Part shown: in pieces, positions 5,232-9,836 of the stretch | Layout of the letters: the number at the start of each line of letters is the position of its first letter | Position numbering within the stretch: the first letter of the stretch is position 1 | Source of the DNA: Candidatus Curtissbacteria bacterium | Lineage (GTDB): Bacteria; Patescibacteriota; Microgenomatia; Curtissbacterales; GWA2-41-24 | NCBI GenBank assembly: GCA_016187105.1 | Contig: JACPKK010000055.1 | Location: 1 to 12,675 of the forward strand | Length of the DNA: 12,675 nt | Direction: 5' to 3' | Made by a program: the position numbers and the translations under genes | Notes under the pieces: model-generated | Told to the model about the DNA's origin: nothing | Databases searched by the model: none | What the model saw: only the letters and a program-made list of their open reading frames with translations

Positions 5232-7088
5232 TTACGTGTTACGTCTTACAGCCTCCAGCTTTCTATCAATTCTCTTTTCGCTTTCTCTCCTTGCCAAATC
5301 GTACTTGTTAAAATCCACAAACTTCAAGGCTTGCACCAAACTTGGATGAACCGCGCGCACTGCTTCCACCTTTTGGTGCTCGATAAGGCGGTAATCCGGG
5401 TGCCCCTGCGGTCCGGTTCGCAGTTCCGCCTCCCACCCAAGCTCCCGCAAATTCTCCCACTGGTACCAGCGGATCCGGTTTCCCATCATCACCAGATACT
5501 GCGCCTGGTCAGGGTAGCGCTTTTTGACTCTTCGGTACAAACGGTCTACTTTCTTGACCGCATCAATATATGGTTTTGCCATTTTGGCCATCAAGAGGTC
5601 GTGCGGCACATCAAACCCCAACTCTGTCGTAAACCTTTGCCGCTCCTGCGTCAGCATCCGGTGGCGGTGCAAATCGCGGTACGCGCCAAAGTTGGCAATG
5701 ATATCAAATTTATAATAAGTATTCTCAAATGCCCTAACCAGCCTGTGCTGGCGCACTCCGCGCCTTGCAACCGCTTTTTTTATAATCGCCAGCTTTTGTT
5801 TTGGCGTTAGCTTTGAAACCTGATCCTTAACATCGTAATACGTCGAATTGCTGTATCTATAAAGTAGGCTAGCAATTATCTTATCCTCTGCATCTGTATC
5901 CCATTCGACTAATTCAATCCCACTCTCTGTCATTCTGGCAGTTCGATATAACTCACTGCCCTTCAACTGCCCTGAGTGTAATCGAAGGGCTTGTCCAGAA
6001 TCTTCGCTTTTTGATTCTGATGTCTCCGGCTTCGCCGGATCCCCAGAATGACGACTTGAGATATATTTCTTCGCCAATACCTCTAAATCCCTCTCCGTAT
6101 TTCGCACATATCTTTGGTAAATCTTCCCCCGCGGGCTGGAAGCGCGGTCTACCAAAGACGGAATAACTTTATTGAGTTCTATCTGCGCCTCACGAGCCAG
6201 CTGGCGTATTTCGGCAATCGGTGAAGCGAAAGATTTTGTCAGCACATATTCTAAAGCTTGCCCCACCCCAAAAAACCCGACATTTGTTAAAGTCGCCGCC
6301 GGCAAATACGCCCGCAAAACGTCGCAAGTTTTAGCCTTAATCGTCTCGCGGTAAGCCCTATCGCTCTGGTCTTTTTCCTGCGGAAAAATCTTTCGAAGAT
6401 ATTTACTCAAAGGCTCAATCGACTGCGCGTAGCGCCGGAAAAGCATATCCATAGTCTTTTTATATTCCAATCCATATGATGAGCGCGCCAAATCGGGGTC
6501 GACATAATAGCGCCACTTACCGCCGACCTTTTCGTCAAACAAAACATAGCGCGTGGATTTCTCAAGCGGCGCAAAACCGATCCTAAAATCCTCTAAGAAC
6601 TTGGTGGCAATATTGGAAACGTTTTCAAAAAATATGTGCGCCCCGGCCATCTGCGCGATCGAATCATCGCCGTATGCCGCCAGCCATTTAGAAAAAAAAT
6701 CCCGCGCCCGCCTGGAATTCACAACCGCTTCCCAGCCGCCATGAGTGTGCAGATATTCCACAAACCCAATAAGCTCCTTTTTCATTACTTCCGCTTCTCT
6801 TCTGTCTCTCGCCCCTTCTTTACCCTCCGAAGCTTTCTTGTCCACCGAAGCTTTAGCGAAGGTGGAAGCGAAGGAGGGCAAATCCGGCTCGATAATCGGC
6901 TTTATATACTCGTCGTAAAAAAGCCGGCGCACGCCTTTTACCGATCTGGAATAGCGCGAGGCCAAAGCCCCCAAAACTTCGCTTGGCAAATACTTCGCCG
7001 CAAAAACGTTTTTATCTAAATTCGTAAAAAACGGCTCGATAAACCAGGCTTCTTCGCGGGTAAATCTCTCTACTGGAAAATTTTTCAT
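5232..7088 (-). CDS. thyX: Tandem ThyX-like flavin-dependent thymidylate synthase
   Basis: FAD-dependent thymidylate synthase family, which makes dTMP from dUMP with methylene-tetrahydrofolate and NADPH. At 618 residues it is more than twice the usual 220-260 and contains two related halves. The C-terminal half has HRHRMLTQERQRF (RHR at 475-477), a shortened form of the RHRxxSxNExSxRY motif. The N-terminal half has the same neighbourhood (FENVSNIATKFLEDF, then EKSTRYV at 176-182), but RHR is replaced by RIG, so it is probably structural. Two insertions that fall on palindromic DNA lie at about 71-93 and 347-385. ATG at 7088 has no Shine-Dalgarno. It follows tmk and the dCTP deaminase fusion, so its role in dTTP supply is well supported by context. 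Long two-domain ThyX-like proteins occur in some bacteria; activity cannot be confirmed from sequence. Confidence 0.85.
   Translation of the reverse strand: MKNFPVERFTREEAWFIEPFFTNLDKNVFAAKYLPSEVLGALASRYSRSVKGVRRLFYDEYIKPIIEPDLPSFASTFAKASVDKKASEGKEGARDRREAEVMKKELIGFVEYLHTHGGWEAVVNSRRARDFFSKWLAAYGDDSIAQMAGAHIFFENVSNIATKFLEDFRIGFAPLEKSTRYVLFDEKVGGKWRYYVDPDLARSSYGLEYKKTMDMLFRRYAQSIEPLSKYLRKIFPQEKDQSDRAYRETIKAKTCDVLRAYLPAATLTNVGFFGVGQALEYVLTKSFASPIAEIRQLAREAQIELNKVIPSLVDRASSPRGKIYQRYVRNTERDLEVLAKKYISSRHSGDPAKPETSESKSEDSGQALRLHSGQLKGSELYRTARMTESGIELVEWDTDAEDKIIASLLYRYSNSTYYDVKDQVSKLTPKQKLAIIKKAVARRGVRQHRLVRAFENTYYKFDIIANFGAYRDLHRHRMLTQERQRFTTELGFDVPHDLLMAKMAKPYIDAVKKVDRLYRRVKKRYPDQAQYLVMMGNRIRWYQWENLRELGWEAELRTGPQGHPDYRLIEHQKVEAVRAVHPSLVQALKFVDFNKYDLARRESEKRIDRKLEAVRRNT
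5929..6052. repeat. Palindromic element inserted in frame in thyX (C-terminal half)
   Basis: Perfect 10-bp terminal inverted repeats GTCATTCTGG (5929-5938) and CCAGAATGAC (6043-6052) enclose two further hairpins: GCCCTTC/GAAGGGC (5958-5964 with 5984-5990) and TCCGGC-TTC-GCCGGA (6025-6039). The block is translated as a low-complexity stretch (HSGDPAKPETSESKSEDSGQ and onward) that interrupts the second ThyX half without stopping the frame. The 124-bp length is not a multiple of three, so the true insertion includes other bases. Confidence 0.75.
6819..6882. repeat. Palindromic element inserted in frame in thyX (N-terminal half)
   Basis: Nested inverted repeats: CCCTCC (6823-6828) with GGAGGG (6873-6878), and CCACC (6842-6846) with GGTGG (6861-6865), with repeated GAAGC words between. 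It encodes SFASTFAKASVDKKASEGKEG at about residues 72-92, a charged, alanine-rich stretch unlike the surrounding domain. Confidence 0.65.
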
Positions 7089-7129
7089 AAGTGTTTATAT
7101 CGCCATTGCAAGCAAGCATTAAATTTGGC

Positions 7130-7209
7130 CTGTCTTTGCAACACGGGACGCTGGAACTGACACTACGAAGTAGCAGAATTCCAGAGGGTTCCCGTCTTTG
7201 CAAAGACAG
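7130..7209. repeat. 80-bp palindromic element in the tmk-thyX gap
   Basis: Perfect 12-bp terminal inverted repeats CTGTCTTTGCAA (7130-7141) and TTGCAAAGACAG (7198-7209) enclose ACGGGA/TCCCGT (7143-7148 with 7190-7195), CTGGAA/TTCCAG (7151-7156 with 7179-7184) and CTAC-GAA-GTAG (7163-7173). The whole element folds into one long hairpin on either strand. It makes up a third of the 235-base gap between tmk and thyX. It has no coding capacity and looks like a non-autonomous mobile palindrome; read as RNA, the hairpin might also affect mRNA ends. Confidence 0.8.
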
Positions 7210-7296
7210 AAGACAAATAGCTTGCGCCGCCTGGCGCGCCCTTTCTTAATACATTTTGCGAAGCAAAACTTCGCTTCTTTGGGCGAGCAAAGAATG
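7210..7296. other. Rest of the tmk-thyX gap
   Basis: This part of the gap has no supported gene. It contains a small hairpin GCGAAG-TTTT-G-CTTCGC around 7257-7274 and a short GC-rich patch (GGCGCGCC) near 7234, both typical of the repeat-like DNA elsewhere in the window. Confidence 0.4.
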
Positions 7297-7324
7297 AAAA
7301 AAATCTTAATATTAAAAAAGATTT
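7297..7324 (-). terminator. Possible rho-independent terminator after tmk
   Basis: In the tmk transcript AAATCTT (7324-7318) pairs with AAGATTT (7307-7301) around a 10-base loop, followed by a run of seven T (7303-7297). The T-run is good but the stem is AT-rich and short, so termination would be partial. It overlaps the tmk stop codon. Confidence 0.45.
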
Positions 7325-8013
7325 CATAGGATATTCCTCCTTTTCAAAATTTCCAGAACCTTCTGGTGAATTTCCTCTACCCCCAAAATCTCCCCGCCTT
7401 TTGTGCAGTTGACTTGTACCCAATTCTTCTTATGTTCGGCAACGTAATCGTAGACTCGACATACCTCCTGCAGATATTCCAAATCTTTCTCATGAATATC
7501 AAGCTTCCTGTCCTTCATCATCCGTCTCGAGACAATGGGATCAACCTGCAGCAAAATCACCAGGTCTTCTTTCGGTATACCGTTCTCTCTGTATTCCAAA
7601 TCCTCCAGCCACTCAATATATTTGATTTTTGCTTTTCGTTGGGAAACGAGACTTTTTTGATTTTTGATTTTTGCTGCCATGTGTCCGATGTTCGACCCTA
7701 CATAACGGTTGCAGACAATAATTTTCCCCTGGCTTATCCACCCGCGCATCTCGTGCGCCGCCTGCGCCCTGTCACCCGCGTAAAGTATTGATGCAAGGTA
7801 CGGGTCGACACCGCCAACCTTTCCAAAATCCCCCAAAAGATATCGCCGCACCATCTTGCCCCACGGCCGCTCGTACCGGGGGAAAGAAATATAGACGCTG
7901 GGGATTTTCTTTTTACGAAGATGAGAAAGGAGAAGTTTCGCCTGGGTAGTTTTACCCGTACCATCCGCACCTTCAAAAACAATCAGCTTACCTCGTTTTT
8001 TACTCATAACCAT
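7324..8013 (-). CDS. tmk: Thymidylate kinase
   Basis: dTMP kinase, converting dTMP to dTDP with ATP. The P-loop GADGTGKT is at residues 15-22, followed by the substrate-binding region with FPRYERPWGKMVRRYL and the DRAQAAHEM stretch near 84-92 (Asp-Arg of the family). The conserved CNRYVGSNIGHMA stretch at about 101-113 follows. Length 229 is slightly above the usual 205-215 because of a 14-residue insertion (AKIK...AKIK) caused by a short palindrome with 12-bp direct repeats. Start could be ATG 8013 or ATG 8007 (MSKKRGK); neither has a Shine-Dalgarno. It is 20 bases after NUDIX-dcd and 235 before thyX, forming a dTTP group. Confidence 0.93.
   Translation of the reverse strand: MVMSKKRGKLIVFEGADGTGKTTQAKLLLSHLRKKKIPSVYISFPRYERPWGKMVRRYLLGDFGKVGGVDPYLASILYAGDRAQAAHEMRGWISQGKIIVCNRYVGSNIGHMAAKIKNQKSLVSQRKAKIKYIEWLEDLEYRENGIPKEDLVILLQVDPIVSRRMMKDRKLDIHEKDLEYLQEVCRVYDYVAEHKKNWVQVNCTKGGEILGVEEIHQKVLEILKRRNIL
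7621..7674. repeat. Short palindrome with 12-bp direct repeats inside tmk
   Basis: The perfect 12-bp direct repeats TTTGATTTTTGC at 7621-7632 and 7663-7674 flank a small palindrome TCGTT-GGGA-AACGA (7636-7649). One repeat plus the interior is 42 bp, exactly 14 codons. The protein shows AKIK, ten further residues, and AKIK again. This is what a target-site duplication from an in-frame insertion would look like, although replication slippage in an AT-rich tract is also possible. Confidence 0.65.
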
Positions 8014-8033
8014 TCACTATTAACCATTTACCA
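8014..8033. repeat. Degenerate TTAATGG-like repeat between dcd and tmk
   Basis: The dcd-tmk gap reads as decayed copies of AATGGTTAATGG (minus strand), continuing over the tmk start codon. It contains no recognisable Shine-Dalgarno. Confidence 0.4.
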
Positions 8034-9332
8034 TTAACGTCTTTTGCCATCTTTGTTGGTTTTTGCCGACGCCCGATGGACCATCGAGGCCACCGCCTTG
8101 CGCGAGCCGGAATATCGGTCGCTTCGACTTCCTTCATACGGCATCGCGACGCGTGCCGCAATCTTTTCAAAAGTAAAAGCGCAAATCGGCATACCGCAAT
8201 ATAAAATCGCCGGCTTTGGCCCCAAGTTCCCAAGTTCCAGAACCGGTGCGCCGTTCCATCCGGGGTCAAACCGTGCCGCTGTTGAGTGCACCAAAATCCC
8301 GAGCCGCGCCAAAGAGCTTTTCCCCTCCAGCCTCCCCACAATATCCGCCGGCAGTTTCAAAATTTCCTTGGTCGACGCAATCGCAAACGCGCCCGGCTCC
8401 AGGATAAACGGATCGCCGTCTTTGAGCTGAACATCTTCCATCGCATCTTCCGGTAAACCTTTCCTGGTATCCACAAACCTGTAAGTACCGCCCCGAAAAA
8501 GCTTGATATTGCCGCCTAAATGAAAATCCATCGAAACCTGATCGATATTCTCTCGCCAGTTGGCAGGCAGGGGATCGATTTTAATAATTCCCGCGTCTAA
8601 ATACTTGGCAATAATCCAGTCCGGCAATATCCCTGAAAAGCTATCTGTCCCTTTCTTACTTTTCGACTTTGTCACTTTGTCACTTTGTCCCTTTCCTTCC
8701 AGGAAGTCTACAACAATCCGGCTCCAGGTTTCCATCCCCCTGTAGTGCTTTTTTAAATCCTCGCGCGAAACCAGCTCGCCGGATCTATGCTCGCCGCGCA
8801 CTGCAATTTCCCCACTGTCGCCGCTAAACAAAATCACCAGCCCCACGTGCACCATCCCGACTTCATTGGAGTCGTCGTTCAAAAGCCCTAAGAATTTTGC
8901 CTTGTATTTACCCTTGTAAGAAACTTCCTCGCCAAATTCCCGCTTGGCCCAGGAAATTATGTTGGCTCCGTGAATATCACCGCGGTTGATGTGCCCGCCG
9001 ATCCCCAAGGAATAATTATTGGCAAGTCTCCTTTCGGTATGATCGCCTTTTCTGTGCATCAGGAAATAGCGGCCGCGATTCTCAAAAATAATATAGGGAA
9101 TAATTTGCTGCCAGTGTGGATCGTCTTCGACTTCCCCTCTTGGCAAAAATTTGTAAGATCTGGCAACCAGCCTTGTATACTTTTCGATGTCTTTGGTTTT
9201 TAAACCGTACCAAATCCCGTCTTTGAAAAGTTCCTCGCGCGCAACAACCATCACTTTCTCGCCCCGCTTCGACGCGGGAAGGCTCGACTTCGCGAGGCGA
9301 GGTGCTTTATCTGGAGATAACTTTGTCGGCAT
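8034..9332 (-). CDS. dcd: NUDIX hydrolase-dCTP deaminase fusion
   Basis: Two enzymes in one 432-residue chain. Residues about 28-215 are a NUDIX domain of the type with SLGIGGHINRGD at 108-119 and REFGEE at 131-136; the spacing inside the NUDIX box is four residues longer than the classic one, as in COG4112-like proteins. Residues about 233-420 are dCTP deaminase: GRLEGKSSLARLG at 333-345, the FDPGWNGAPVLEL stretch with the likely catalytic Glu at 366, and a C-terminal PYEGSRSDRYSGSR tail. Dcd converts dCTP to dUTP. The NUDIX partner might hydrolyse dUTP to dUMP, the ThyX substrate, but its substrate is not readable from sequence. The linker (215-232) contains 8-bp DNA repeats, and residues about 9-26 lie on a palindromic element, so M28 may be the ancestral start. 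It is followed by tmk and thyX. Confidence 0.88.
   Translation of the reverse strand: MPTKLSPDKAPRLAKSSLPASKRGEKVMVVAREELFKDGIWYGLKTKDIEKYTRLVARSYKFLPRGEVEDDPHWQQIIPYIIFENRGRYFLMHRKGDHTERRLANNYSLGIGGHINRGDIHGANIISWAKREFGEEVSYKGKYKAKFLGLLNDDSNEVGMVHVGLVILFSGDSGEIAVRGEHRSGELVSREDLKKHYRGMETWSRIVVDFLEGKGQSDKVTKSKSKKGTDSFSGILPDWIIAKYLDAGIIKIDPLPANWRENIDQVSMDFHLGGNIKLFRGGTYRFVDTRKGLPEDAMEDVQLKDGDPFILEPGAFAIASTKEILKLPADIVGRLEGKSSLARLGILVHSTAARFDPGWNGAPVLELGNLGPKPAILYCGMPICAFTFEKIAARVAMPYEGSRSDRYSGSRKAVASMVHRASAKTNKDGKRR
8665..8688. repeat. 8-bp tandem repeat in the NUDIX-Dcd linker
   Basis: Three copies of (G/C)ACTTTGT in a row (8665-8672, 8673-8680, 8681-8688) encode part of the linker DKVTKSKSKKG. 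Eight is not a multiple of three, so gain or loss of a unit would break the frame between the two enzyme domains. Confidence 0.7.
9254..9304. repeat. Palindromic element at the N terminus of NUDIX-dcd
   Basis: CTCGCC (9258-9263) pairs with GGCGAG (9296-9301), and two inner hairpins, CCCGC/GCGGG (9263-9267 with 9274-9278) and CTCG/CGAG (9283-9286 with 9293-9296), give a three-way-junction shape. It encodes residues about 10-26 (APRLAKSSLPASKRGEK), upstream of M28. Confidence 0.6.
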
Positions 9333-9364
9333 AAAATTTATGGGGCAGTTATTCTTCGAAGATT

Positions 9365-9370
9365 ATTATA
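9365..9370 (-). promoter_or_regulatory. Candidate -10 box for NUDIX-dcd
   Basis: TATAAT on the minus strand lies 32 bases upstream of the ATG at 9332, in the 54-base gap after the unknown gene. The -35 position at 17 bases reads TAAATA, a poor match, but the whole stretch is AT-rich. It may be an internal promoter for dcd-tmk-thyX. Confidence 0.4.
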
Positions 9371-9386
9371 ACTTAAAGACTATAAA

Positions 9387-9836
9387 CTATTTAGGCTGAA
9401 TGGTAAATGGCTCACCGCGGTCAGGAAGCGCATGGGCAAGCACTCGAAGTTTATGCACGAGGGCAGCTCTTTCTTCGAATCCCAGCTCTCCTTCAGAATG
9501 ACCAAAAAGCACCAAATCCCATAAATCGGGCTGATAGTTACCAGCATCATTTAGTAAAAATGTCTTAAGCAGAACAAAATTACCCTTTCCCATCGCATCA
9601 ATCACCTTTCCTGTTCCCTTCATCCACTCTTCAACACCATCAATCCTCAAGTCTGCCATTCCACTTCGAAAATGTTCATATTTCCTCGCCACAAAAGTTC
9701 CCCCCAGCTCTATAGCGCTCTTCGCATCAAGCTTTTCTCTCGCCAAAATTGCCTGCTCTGCTTGGCGAAGGTCAGCAAGCGCCTGCCTTGACTTTTCCGA
9801 AGATCTTATTCCTGCCTCGACTCTCATCGATAGCAA
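9387..9836 (-). CDS. Conserved-looking protein of unknown function next to topA
   Basis: A 149-residue soluble protein with no signal peptide or membrane segment. The N-terminal third (residues about 8-45) is helical and charged, rich in Arg, Glu, Ala and Gln, and could form a coiled coil. The rest contains WMKGTGKVIDAMGKGNF and the stretch PDLWDLVLFGHSEGELGF. I do not recognise the family. The start is chosen as TTG 9836: AAGGAG (9847-9842), inside the end of topA, lies exactly five bases upstream, whereas the ATG at 9827 would be 14 bases away. The TTG touches the topA stop codon, so the two genes are probably translated in a coupled way. It has no palindromic insert, unlike its neighbours. 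Confidence 0.75.
   Translation of the reverse strand: MLSMRVEAGIRSSEKSRQALADLRQAEQAILAREKLDAKSAIELGGTFVARKYEHFRSGMADLRIDGVEEWMKGTGKVIDAMGKGNFVLLKTFLLNDAGNYQPDLWDLVLFGHSEGELGFEERAALVHKLRVLAHALPDRGEPFTIQPK

Noticed and set aside
4746..5810. 354-codon plus-strand ORF
   Set aside because: It runs antisense to the end of thyX and the small basic gene, both better supported by motifs and promoter. Its translation is low in recognisable structure and it has no promoter or Shine-Dalgarno.
8044..8430. 128-codon plus-strand ORF
   Set aside because: Antisense shadow of the highly conserved dCTP deaminase domain.
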